Shown here: piece by piece, positions 8,547 to 17,837 of the stretch | Layout of the letters: each line of letters begins with the position of its first letter | How positions within the stretch are numbered: position 1 is the first letter of the stretch | Assembly: GCA_026419195.1 (NCBI GenBank) | Contig: JANZZV010000004.1 | Span: 124,001-188,000, forward strand | Direction: 5' to 3' | DNA from: Fervidobacterium sp. | GTDB lineage: Bacteria; Thermotogota; Thermotogae; Thermotogales; Fervidobacteriaceae | Length of the DNA stretch: 64,000 bases | The notes under the pieces: model-generated | The model's database searches: none | What the model was told of the DNA's origin: nothing | What the model saw: only the letters and a program-made list of their open reading frames with translations | Position numbers and translations under genes: made by a program

Positions 8547-10960
8547 TGGTAAAGAAAGAAAGAAAATTGCTTACCCATATAGTACTCATAATCGTATGTA
8601 TAGTTGTACTTTTTCCAATAGTTTGGGTTGTTTCAACATCGCTCAGAAGGGATAACGCAGCGTTTTCAACAAAATTATTTAGTAGCAGAATGACTTTTCA
8701 AAACTACATAGACCTACTAGCACCTGAGAAGAATGGCCCAAGACTTGTTTCAGATATTGACGCACTTGTACTTATGGCACCACCTCATGATAGAAATACT
8801 GTAGAAAAGGCTAAGGAATACTTTAAAAAGGATATTGAACTTTTCAAAAAATATATTGCGGAAACTCAGCAACTCAAAAAAAAGATTGATGATAGCATAA
8901 ATTCTATTGAGAAATACTTTCAAGAAAACTCGGAACAACTCATAAATTCTTTTAATAGTGAAATAGACAAGATAATCAAAGAAATTAAATTTGAAAAACC
9001 GAGCAGGTACGTTGAAATAGCAGCATACGACTTAGTAAATCAAGGTAACGATCTAACGCCTATTAAAGATATTGATCCAAACAAAGGACAAGATGAATGG
9101 TATTCCATGATAGGAGAAAGAAAGGAAAAAACAGAAGCACTTAAGATGCAAAAGCAGGAGTTAGAAATATCCTTGCAACCACTTGAAAGATCCTACAGAA
9201 TATATCAATCACAATATTTATCGACTGTGAAGACTATAAATTCTTTCTTATTGCCTCAGCTTAAAGAATATGTACTCGCATTAGAATCAGCTGACAAACT
9301 TCTTGATGCTGCCAAGGATTCAAGAGTTTCCGTTGAGATAACTCCTGATGAATCAAGCTTAAAATTAAAATTTAAAGAAACGATAAGTGGTATCGACAAT
9401 TTGCAAATTAGCATGAATAAGTTTAAAGATCTGGAAGATATAAACAATTCACTTGTAGCATTCCAAACAATTTACAGAAAAATACTTTCGAAATGGGATA
9501 ATTTTAACTACAAAAATAAAGCACCATTTGTTGATTTTCTAAATACTATAGATGTATTTACCACAAGGATTGCAGGAACAGTAAACGAAACTGTTGCACT
9601 TGTTGAAAAGCTTAACAATATAACCAATAATTTAATACAACTACAAAGCCAAATTAATTCTAAAAGAAAATCCTTAACGAGCATAAATGAACAAATAAAA
9701 AACTTAGAAGAAGAAATACAGAAAGCTTACTCTGAAATTTACGATGCTACCGTATATGTAAAATCACGTTTAGTCACCGTACAACTTAAAGATGTACAAC
9801 AAAAAGTTTCAAGGATGAAATTACCAGCACAACTCCAGCTAATGAACTTACAAGCAAGAAAGGTATTTGGTATTGTTGGAGATCTTGCAAATACGTTACC
9901 CGAGGGTTCAAAAAAGCAGAAAACCTTGAGAAGCATCATATCAAAAATTGATTGGCCTGGCACAGCTAAGGACATGTTCACAAATTACGAACTATTTGTT
10001 CAAAACTACGAACCGTTTGTAAAAGATCTGCAACTTTACTTATCGGATGTAGAAATTCAAGGTCTTAAATTTATGCCTGTAGCAAAAACGGGTATAAAAG
10101 TAAGGCCACAATCTCTTGAAAAACTGATTGATACCGTACTGTCCGTTTACAGAACCAGCGTGGTACCGAATATGAATGTAATGTCAAGAAAAGCATCTGA
10201 ACTTTCCGACAAACTTAACTTAAGAGATATAGCAGGATATTTAAAAGCTATAGACGGTGCTTCTTACAGAATAGACCAAATATGGCAGAGGAAACCAGAT
10301 CATTATATGTTAAGATGGATACTTAACAGCGTCATCGTAGCACTTACTGTTTCGATTATAATAACTGCAGTTACAGCACTTGCAGCATATCCATTCAGTA
10401 GAATGAAATTCAAGGGAAGAAAGTATGGTATAATGTCTTTACTGCTTATCCAAATGTTCCCGGCTATAATGTATATGATAGCAGTCTACACGTTCTTATC
10501 ATTTGCAGGAAAGTATATACCTGGATTTGGATTAAACAAGGTTTCTGGATTGATATTTGCATACCTTGGTGGAATAGCTTACAACATGTACCTTATAAAA
10601 GGTTACTACGACACGATACCAGACTCTCTTGAAGAAGCCGCATTGATAGATGGAGCAACAAGATGGCAGACATTTGTAAAAATCGTTCTTCCGCTTGCTT
10701 CACCAATCCTTGCAGTTATAGTTATACTCACATTCATGGGAACATTCAATGAGTTTGTACTTGCAAGAATCATACTGCAAGATGTAAAACAATACACCTA
10801 CGCTATAGGATTATACACATTTTCAACAGGTCCATTTGAAACACAATGGGGACTATTTACTGCAGCTGCTTTGATCGGTATGATACCAATGGTTACTCTC
10901 TTTTTACTGATGCAAAAGTACATAGTTGGCGGCTTAGTAAAGGGTGCCGTGAAAGGATAA
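8546..10960 (+). CDS. malG: maltose ABC transporter permease MalG with ~530-residue extracytoplasmic insertion
   Basis: At 804 residues this is almost three times a typical MalG (about 280). TM1 (about 9-30) and the NYIDLL segment near 55 are canonical, and the canonical protein resumes at residue 588 (MLRWILNSVIVAL) with the remaining helices and the EAA loop EEAALIDGATRWQTFVK near 696. Between them, residues about 60-587 are highly charged and Lys/Glu/Gln/Leu-rich, with long predicted helices and coiled-coil character and no membrane segment. By MalG topology this falls in the first extracytoplasmic loop. The insertion is in frame, and the downstream frame is intact, so it is not an assembly break. 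Large MalG proteins are, as far as I recall, a Thermotogales trait; the role of the insert is unknown. Confidence 0.9.
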   Translation: MVKKERKLLTHIVLIIVCIVVLFPIVWVVSTSLRRDNAAFSTKLFSSRMTFQNYIDLLAPEKNGPRLVSDIDALVLMAPPHDRNTVEKAKEYFKKDIELFKKYIAETQQLKKKIDDSINSIEKYFQENSEQLINSFNSEIDKIIKEIKFEKPSRYVEIAAYDLVNQGNDLTPIKDIDPNKGQDEWYSMIGERKEKTEALKMQKQELEISLQPLERSYRIYQSQYLSTVKTINSFLLPQLKEYVLALESADKLLDAAKDSRVSVEITPDESSLKLKFKETISGIDNLQISMNKFKDLEDINNSLVAFQTIYRKILSKWDNFNYKNKAPFVDFLNTIDVFTTRIAGTVNETVALVEKLNNITNNLIQLQSQINSKRKSLTSINEQIKNLEEEIQKAYSEIYDATVYVKSRLVTVQLKDVQQKVSRMKLPAQLQLMNLQARKVFGIVGDLANTLPEGSKKQKTLRSIISKIDWPGTAKDMFTNYELFVQNYEPFVKDLQLYLSDVEIQGLKFMPVAKTGIKVRPQSLEKLIDTVLSVYRTSVVPNMNVMSRKASELSDKLNLRDIAGYLKAIDGASYRIDQIWQRKPDHYMLRWILNSVIVALTVSIIITAVTALAAYPFSRMKFKGRKYGIMSLLLIQMFPAIMYMIAVYTFLSFAGKYIPGFGLNKVSGLIFAYLGGIAYNMYLIKGYYDTIPDSLEEAALIDGATRWQTFVKIVLPLASPILAVIVILTFMGTFNEFVLARIILQDVKQYTYAIGLYTFSTGPFETQWGLFTAAALIGMIPMVTLFLLMQKYIVGGLVKGAVKG

Positions 10961-10988
10961 ACAACCTAAAACTGAAAGGTGATTAGTT

Positions 10989-12149
10989 ATGGAACTTTTG
11001 CCTGACTATGAAAGAAGTATTGTAAATCTTATCTCGACATTTCTAAAAAGGTTCGGTTGTCAAGTTTATCATTCCGAATTTCCCCTCGAAGAACACTTCG
11101 AGGGTTTTTTCCAAAATATAAATAAAATAGTTATCTTCTTAATAGATGGCATGGGGTACAAGAAATTCATGCAAATTAATAACAAAGTGGGATTTAATAG
11201 TGTAATTAAAGTCTCAAGTGTTTTTCCGACAACAACAGTAGCGGCTATTACAAGCTGGTTCACTGCAAAAACACCGAAAGAACATGGATTACTTGGTTAT
11301 ATATTGTACCTTCGTGAAATTGGTTCAATTACAAACATGATAGAACACACTTACCCAGGTTTAGAAGGCGGTATTTTTTCGGGAATAATCAAAAAGAGGT
11401 TACATAGATTAGAAAATACTTTTGATCTGCTCAAGGAGAAAGAGCTTTACGGTGGTGTTCTAACACATTCAACTATAGCAAATTCTGGATTGTCTTATCT
11501 AATTCACAGAAATTGCCATTTAATGAGCTATCTTTACATGGGTGATTTATTATCAACGCTAAAAAAGAGACTATCAGAGAATTGGAGGGGAATACTTTAC
11601 GTTTATTGGGGTTACCTTGATGGACTTGGACACAAAAAGGGACCAGATTCAGATGCTTACGAAATAGAATTAGAAAGACTGCTTATAGAACTTAAAAGAT
11701 TTACACAATTCAACCTTCCAAAAGATGCACTATTTGTTATAACATCAGATCACGGAATGATCCAAATTCCAGGATCGAATAATTACTTTCTAAAACCAAC
11801 TGATAATTTTAATAGATTACTATCCTCACCACCTGGTGGTGAAATGAGAATGATGTACTTTTACCTTTCAAAAAAGGCCAATATCGAACCACTTAAATCG
11901 TACTTTGAAGAAAATTTTCCGTCTACAGTTTATTTCATGAATTCCAAAGATGCGGTTGAACAAGGACTATTCGGCTCTGGACGTTCACATCCAGAATTGT
12001 ATAATCGTATTGGGGATGTTATAATGTTAGCAAGAGAAAATTATGCATTTACATACCTTTACAGCGGCGGTGAGGAAAGACTCGTTGGAATGCATGGTAG
12101 TTTAACTGATGATGAATTGTACGTACCTGCTGTATTCATCAAAAACTAA
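10989..12149 (+). CDS. alkaline-phosphatase-fold phosphodiesterase/nucleotide pyrophosphatase
   Basis: A 386-residue protein of the type I phosphodiesterase family (PF01663). Metal-site and nucleophile motifs are visible: FLIDGMG (D53), PTTTVAAITSW with the probable Thr nucleophile near 82, GYLDGLGHKKGPDSD and the late SDHGM near 253. No signal peptide is present, so it is probably cytoplasmic. AAAGGTGAT precedes the ATG. It follows malG after 28 bp and precedes gltX; it may be read from the mal transcript. The substrate (nucleotide, phosphonate or phospholipid derivative) cannot be told from sequence. Confidence 0.82.
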   Translation: MELLPDYERSIVNLISTFLKRFGCQVYHSEFPLEEHFEGFFQNINKIVIFLIDGMGYKKFMQINNKVGFNSVIKVSSVFPTTTVAAITSWFTAKTPKEHGLLGYILYLREIGSITNMIEHTYPGLEGGIFSGIIKKRLHRLENTFDLLKEKELYGGVLTHSTIANSGLSYLIHRNCHLMSYLYMGDLLSTLKKRLSENWRGILYVYWGYLDGLGHKKGPDSDAYEIELERLLIELKRFTQFNLPKDALFVITSDHGMIQIPGSNNYFLKPTDNFNRLLSSPPGGEMRMMYFYLSKKANIEPLKSYFEENFPSTVYFMNSKDAVEQGLFGSGRSHPELYNRIGDVIMLARENYAFTYLYSGGEERLVGMHGSLTDDELYVPAVFIKN

Positions 12150-12161
12150 ATGTAGACTTAA

Positions 12162-13550
<1,389 letters not shown>

Positions 13551-13581
13551 GACTCTATCAGAAACAAGGAGATGAGAAGAA

Positions 13582-14709
13582 ATGAAAATTGCAAACCAAT
13601 ATTTAGAAACCAAAATCTTCGTAGAAAACTTTACTTCAAAAGATGGAAAGTATTTTGCTTTTTCAAAAATATCACCATTCTACCCAGATGGAAAAGGTGG
13701 TCAATTAGGTGATAGAGGATTAATAGACGGTGCAAATGTCTTGAGTGTTAAAGAAGATAATGGTTGGATAGTACACGAGCTTGATAAGCCTATAGAAGTT
13801 GGAGAATATGATACTTTAATTAATCAGGAAAGAAGACTAGACATTGCACAGCAACATACGGGACAACATATCCTTTCAGCAGCTTTTGTCCATGTTGCTG
13901 AAATACAAACTGTTAGCTTTCGTATGGGAGATGAATATTCAACCATAGATCTGGATGTTCCATACATTGAACCCCAGGTAATTAAAGAAGTTGAGTATCT
14001 TTCAAACAAGATAACACAAACCAATCTTTCAATTCAGGAGATTAACACCAGTGTTGAAGAAGCTAATAAGCAACCACTCAGAAAGAAACTCAGTGAAAAA
14101 ATAAAGGACACAGTTAGACTTATAAAAATAGGAGATTTTGACACAGCAGCTTGCAGTGGTTTTCACACAGATTTTACTGGCGAAGTGGGAATGATAAAGA
14201 TCATTGGCTACGAAAAAGTCAAAGGTAACCTAACAAGAATTTATGCAGTGTCTGGTATGAGAGCACTTAAGTACTTTCAAAAATACAATGATGTATTGAA
14301 AGAAATTTCAAAAAATTTAACATCTTCCGTTGAAGAACTACCGTTAAGAATAGAAAAACTTCAAAATCAAGCACGCGAACAAGCTCTGACGCTTTCGAAG
14401 CTTTCCGAAGAATATGCTAAGTTACTATCAACAAATTTACCCAAAGAAGGTCTAATATACTTAGAAGGCTATTCCGAAATTGGTAACAGCTTATGGAAAA
14501 TATTAGATTTAGAAAAATCAATACTTGTTTTCTACGATGGAGCTAAATACACCATAGCTTCAAAGAGGTATAATGTAAAAGAGTTCATAAAAGTTCTCAC
14601 AGAAAGATTTGGTGGAAAAGGTGGTGGAAAAGAAGAGCTTGGAACTTACCAATCACCGAGAAAAATAAATCGCACTGAATTCGACAGCATACTGAAAGAT
14701 ATGGGATAA
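13582..14709 (+). CDS. AlaX-type alanyl-tRNA editing protein (long form with DHHA1-like tail)
   Basis: A 375-residue protein related to the editing and C-terminal parts of alanyl-tRNA synthetase. The metal-binding motifs are complete: H92-x3-H96 (QQHTGQH) and C191-x3-H195 (CSGFH). The start is YPDGKGGQLGDRG-like, as in the threonyl/alanyl second additional domain, a helical region spans about 235-285, and the C-terminus has a GGKGGGK loop typical of DHHA1. The expected role is trans-hydrolysis of mischarged Ser- or Gly-tRNA(Ala). There is no aminoacylation domain, so it is not a broken alaS. It sits 31 bp after gltX with its own GGAGATGAG site. Confidence 0.9.
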   Translation: MKIANQYLETKIFVENFTSKDGKYFAFSKISPFYPDGKGGQLGDRGLIDGANVLSVKEDNGWIVHELDKPIEVGEYDTLINQERRLDIAQQHTGQHILSAAFVHVAEIQTVSFRMGDEYSTIDLDVPYIEPQVIKEVEYLSNKITQTNLSIQEINTSVEEANKQPLRKKLSEKIKDTVRLIKIGDFDTAACSGFHTDFTGEVGMIKIIGYEKVKGNLTRIYAVSGMRALKYFQKYNDVLKEISKNLTSSVEELPLRIEKLQNQAREQALTLSKLSEEYAKLLSTNLPKEGLIYLEGYSEIGNSLWKILDLEKSILVFYDGAKYTIASKRYNVKEFIKVLTERFGGKGGGKEELGTYQSPRKINRTEFDSILKDMG

Positions 14710-14770
14710 CCTATTATATAATCAGCTTTTTCAAATAATACCTAATTACACGTACACTGGAGGTGCAAAG

Positions 14771-15988
14771 ATGAAAAAGTTACTAACAAGTGTGGTTATA
14801 TTATTGACGGTTATCTATTCTTTTGCAAATGCACTAAAGTTTTTACCGAAAGATTATTCTACACTTATTTACGTACCGGATTTGCCAAAAGCGTATGATG
14901 CGTTCAAAGCCACACCTATCGGACAGACATTACTTGCCGACACAGGTATAGGATTGGAATCTTTGTTTACCGGTATCTTGGAACAACAACTTCTTTCATT
15001 GAAGTATACAAAAGACGATTTCGATCTATTTAGCAAAGAATTGCTAGTCACAACAGATAACAACGGAAACATAACTGTAGTGCTTGGTCCTGTCAAAAAC
15101 ACAAATAAAATGAGAAAAATTCTTGAAACATTCTTAGAAGCAGAGACTCTAAAAAAAGTTAAGTTTGTCGAAAATTACTTCATATTCTCTGAGGTGCAGA
15201 CTGGCGGTGGAAAAGCACCTACCAATTTACAAAACATACTAAAAGGAAATCTTGGAGTTACTTACACAAACATTGTGGATGGAAAAATTGCTTTTGAGGG
15301 TTACGGTTACGTGAAAGTGGAAGGTAATGGGCTGTCATTTTATCAAAAAATCGACGCAAAAACGACAGAAGCAAAGAACGCCCTCAAAGATTTGCAAAAC
15401 AAGAAACCAATAGACATACTTGCTGACAAAAACGTTGGAGGAGATTTCTTAATTTTCGTAAACAGAGAAATACCACAAGCCTTAAGAAAATCCACAATTG
15501 ATTCAATAATGTCTTTTTTAAATATAGCAAACGTTCAGGTGTCTGGAGTAATGTATGCTTGTGCCGATGTTGCAAGTGTATTTTCGCAGATGATGAATAC
15601 AGGAAACCAGAACAGTCAACAGCAGACTCCAAGTATTTCTGCTTATTCGGTAGTTTTTGGATCAGGCTTTAAAATGCCAGACGAAGTGAAAAAATACGTA
15701 AATATCGGCTCAGATAGATACGGAGTTTTGACAGCCGAGGATAACTTAGAAACATACATACTTATAAAGAATGACAGAATGATTACATACTCAACATCAC
15801 CAAACAAATACAAACCTGGAGACAAAACATTTTTCACTGCAAACTATGATCCAAAATACTTTGCTGGAGTTTTGATAAACTTAGAGCCATTAATAAACAA
15901 TATGCTCGGGAAGAAAGTCAAATCTTCAGCAATATTTGTAATTTATGTTGAGGGTGAATCAATAATACAGAAAGGAACGATAAAATAA
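14771..15988 (+). CDS. secreted protein of unknown function
   Basis: A 405-residue protein with a clear signal peptide (about 1-21, ending SFANA) and no further membrane helix. The mature part opens LKFLPKDYSTLIYVPDLPKAYDAF and contains alternating strands and helices that recall DUF3352-like exported proteins, but I cannot assign it. A TGGAGGTG ribosome site precedes the ATG. It is followed after one base by two small membrane proteins, so it may belong to a three-gene envelope unit. Function unknown. Confidence 0.7.
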   Translation: MKKLLTSVVILLTVIYSFANALKFLPKDYSTLIYVPDLPKAYDAFKATPIGQTLLADTGIGLESLFTGILEQQLLSLKYTKDDFDLFSKELLVTTDNNGNITVVLGPVKNTNKMRKILETFLEAETLKKVKFVENYFIFSEVQTGGGKAPTNLQNILKGNLGVTYTNIVDGKIAFEGYGYVKVEGNGLSFYQKIDAKTTEAKNALKDLQNKKPIDILADKNVGGDFLIFVNREIPQALRKSTIDSIMSFLNIANVQVSGVMYACADVASVFSQMMNTGNQNSQQQTPSISAYSVVFGSGFKMPDEVKKYVNIGSDRYGVLTAEDNLETYILIKNDRMITYSTSPNKYKPGDKTFFTANYDPKYFAGVLINLEPLINNMLGKKVKSSAIFVIYVEGESIIQKGTIK

Positions 15989-15989
15989 C

Positions 15990-16505
15990 ATGCCTACAGA
16001 TAATCGAAAATTAAATGCTATTGGTTGTATTATACTTCTTGTGATTGTTTTCTTGTTTTTTCTGGGTTTCTTAAGTCCAGCACTTGGGACCTTTAGCATC
16101 GTCCCGGTGCTTTTTGTATTAATTCAAATATTATTTTTTTACGGAATTCTAAGAACAATATTTAAAATAATAAGACAAACAAAAGAAACCAAAAATCTAT
16201 CTGACAAACAACATAAAACTAGTCTTCCGAATGTGAACGAACAGAACCAACAGGAAAATCACGAGATCGATTCTGAGCAAACAAACTTAGAACAATCCGA
16301 ACCATTGTCAATAGACGTCCAAAAAGCTTTTCTACTACTTGGATTATCACCAAACGTTAGCTATACAAAAGTAAGTGAAAGATACTACGAACTAACTAAA
16401 AAAATAAATTCAAAGAAAATGGATGAAGCACAAAGGCAAAAGAGACTTGAAGAAATCAATAAAGCTTATGAAGTACTAACTGACTACTATTCTAAAATGT
16501 CGTAA
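15990..16505 (+). CDS. membrane protein with degenerate J-like domain (1)
   Basis: A 171-residue protein with two hydrophobic segments (about 10-32 and 34-56), a polar Gln/Glu/Asn-rich linker (about 70-105) and a C-terminal helical domain (about 108-171). That domain begins AFLLLGLSPNVSYTKVSERY, close to the opening of a DnaJ J-domain (LGL-x-xxxSY-xxxxxxY), but the HPD tripeptide needed to stimulate DnaK is absent. It is paralogous in layout to the next gene. Likely a tethered J-like scaffold, not a normal co-chaperone. Function is inference. Confidence 0.6.
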   Translation: MPTDNRKLNAIGCIILLVIVFLFFLGFLSPALGTFSIVPVLFVLIQILFFYGILRTIFKIIRQTKETKNLSDKQHKTSLPNVNEQNQQENHEIDSEQTNLEQSEPLSIDVQKAFLLLGLSPNVSYTKVSERYYELTKKINSKKMDEAQRQKRLEEINKAYEVLTDYYSKMS

Positions 16506-16527
16506 ACTCATACAAAGGGGGAAAAGC

Positions 16528-16890
16528 ATGATTCTTGTACTATTTATGGTTTTAAGAATCGTTGCAATAATACTACTAATATACACATTTGCTTTGATAT
16601 TCAGATTTTTCACATCACCAGAATCTCCTACTGAGGTAGGAAGACCCAGGCAAATTCACAAACAAAAGGTACCAAACATTGAAGACGAAACACTTCGAAA
16701 GGCTTTTAAAGTTTTTGGGTTAACCCTAGACAGTGATTATTCAACAGCCTCATACAGGTATTACCAAATTCGAAGAAACGTACAAAATTCACCTTTACCA
16801 GAACAAATTAAAGAAGCTCGACTGAAAGAACTGGACATGTTGTTTGATGTATTGACCGAGGAGTATTACAGAAAGTTAGGAAAGATTTGA
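16528..16890 (+). CDS. membrane protein with degenerate J-like domain (2)
   Basis: A 120-residue protein with one N-terminal membrane helix (about 2-24), a short linker and a J-like C-terminal domain starting AFKVFGLTLDSDYSTASYRY. As in its neighbour, no HPD motif is present. AAAGGGGGAAAAGC precedes the ATG. The two genes lie 22 bp apart and look like an old tandem duplication in which the upstream copy gained a second helix. Confidence 0.6.
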   Translation: MILVLFMVLRIVAIILLIYTFALIFRFFTSPESPTEVGRPRQIHKQKVPNIEDETLRKAFKVFGLTLDSDYSTASYRYYQIRRNVQNSPLPEQIKEARLKELDMLFDVLTEEYYRKLGKI

Positions 16891-17062
16891 ATCGATTGAT
16901 AATGTTTTAAATTTCTATCTAAGAAAACTAAAAATTAGGAAATCAAACAGCGTGATTCATGTAAATGGTTTATGTTTTCATCCTCGCAGGCTTTTACTTT
17001 CCAGCGGTTCTTAATTAAGCCTCTTTGCTTCAAAATTACGCGAATTTAAGATTATATATAAT

Positions 17063-17088
17063 AAAAAAATCCCCCGGTAAAACCGGGG
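17063..17088 (-). terminator. terminator of hydCBA-rex
   Basis: On the minus strand a CCCCGG-TTTTA-CCGGGG hairpin is followed by GATTTTTTT. It lies about 90 bp beyond the rex stop. Confidence 0.85.
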
Positions 17089-17109
17089 TGGGAAGGTGTG
17101 GTGGCCGTT

Positions 17110-17161
17110 GTGAGGTCGCATCCTCACTATATTTTGTAATTTGTTAATCAGTTGATAACAA
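17110..17161. repeat. inverted repeats in the rex 3' untranslated region
   Basis: Two dyads lie between rex and its terminator: GTGAGG-TCGCAT-CCTCAC (17110-17127) and TTGTTA-9-TAACAA (17141-17161). The second resembles a Rex site half-pair but has unusual spacing. The remaining gap from 16891 to 17062 shows no gene that I can support. Confidence 0.55.
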
Positions 17162-17174
17162 TTCCCTGTTAAGA

Positions 17175-17837
17175 TTATCTTTCAATATTTGCTCTCTCAG
17201 CTAACATATGCTTTATACCAAGCAAGCCTCTTGTTATATCTTCATTTTGAATAATGATCTCGTCTGGTAAGTTAAGTATTTTTGTTGAAAAATTCCATAT
17301 CGCTTTTATTCCGTATCCAACAAGCAAGTCTGCAACTTCTTGAGCTGCTTTCTCTGGAACACATATAGCAGCGATTTTTACTTTAAATCTACGTATAACT
17401 CTTGGCAAATCTTTGAGTGGGAGTATCATAAATTCTCCAACCATTTGTCCAATTTTTTCTGGATCGTTATCGAATAAGGCAACTACCTGAGCACCTATGT
17501 CTTTAAAACCTTTGTAGTTTGCTAATGCTTTACCCAAATGACCTACTCCAACTATGATTATGTTTTCCCTTTCTTTTGTTCCGAAAAGTTCGTCTAATTC
17601 ACCAAGTAGTTCTGGTATATAGTATCCTACTTTTGGTTTACCATTTGTTTCAAGGAACGAAAAATCTTTTCTAACTTGCTCGGGTGTAATTCTCAAAGCC
17701 TCTGCGATTTCCTCCGAGAGTATGTATTCACGTTTTCTTTCCAACATTATTTGGGTTAGTAATGCATGGTAAAGTTTCAACCTTTCAAATGTTGCTTTTG
17801 GAAACTTCAGTATCCCCTTTCTTTCTTCCAATTTCAT
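17175..17837 (-). CDS. rex: redox-sensing transcriptional repressor Rex
   Basis: A 220-residue repressor that senses the NADH/NAD+ ratio. Residues 1-75 form a winged helix (LSEEIAEALRITPEQVRKDFS is the recognition region), and 93-200 a Rossmann fold with GVGHLG (97-102) and the acidic residues of FDNDP. The C-terminus has the domain-swap helix. The gene overlaps the 3' end of hydA by 53 bp and has AGAGGTGG upstream, so it is translated from the same message as the hydrogenase it probably controls. Expected DNA target is the palindrome at 22250-22283. Confidence 0.95.
   Translation of the reverse strand: MKLEERKGILKFPKATFERLKLYHALLTQIMLERKREYILSEEIAEALRITPEQVRKDFSFLETNGKPKVGYYIPELLGELDELFGTKERENIIIVGVGHLGKALANYKGFKDIGAQVVALFDNDPEKIGQMVGEFMILPLKDLPRVIRRFKVKIAAICVPEKAAQEVADLLVGYGIKAIWNFSTKILNLPDEIIIQNEDITRGLLGIKHMLAERANIER

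Noticed and set aside
8546-10960. MalG as a fusion or assembly artefact
   Set aside because: One uninterrupted frame runs through the insert, both canonical ends are present, and codon and base use match the neighbours.
13582-14709. Truncated alanyl-tRNA synthetase pseudogene
   Set aside because: It has its own ribosome site, a complete editing metal site and a normal end, matching stand-alone AlaX proteins.
15990-16890. True DnaJ co-chaperones
   Set aside because: The HPD motif is absent in both proteins and there is no Gly/Phe or zinc region.
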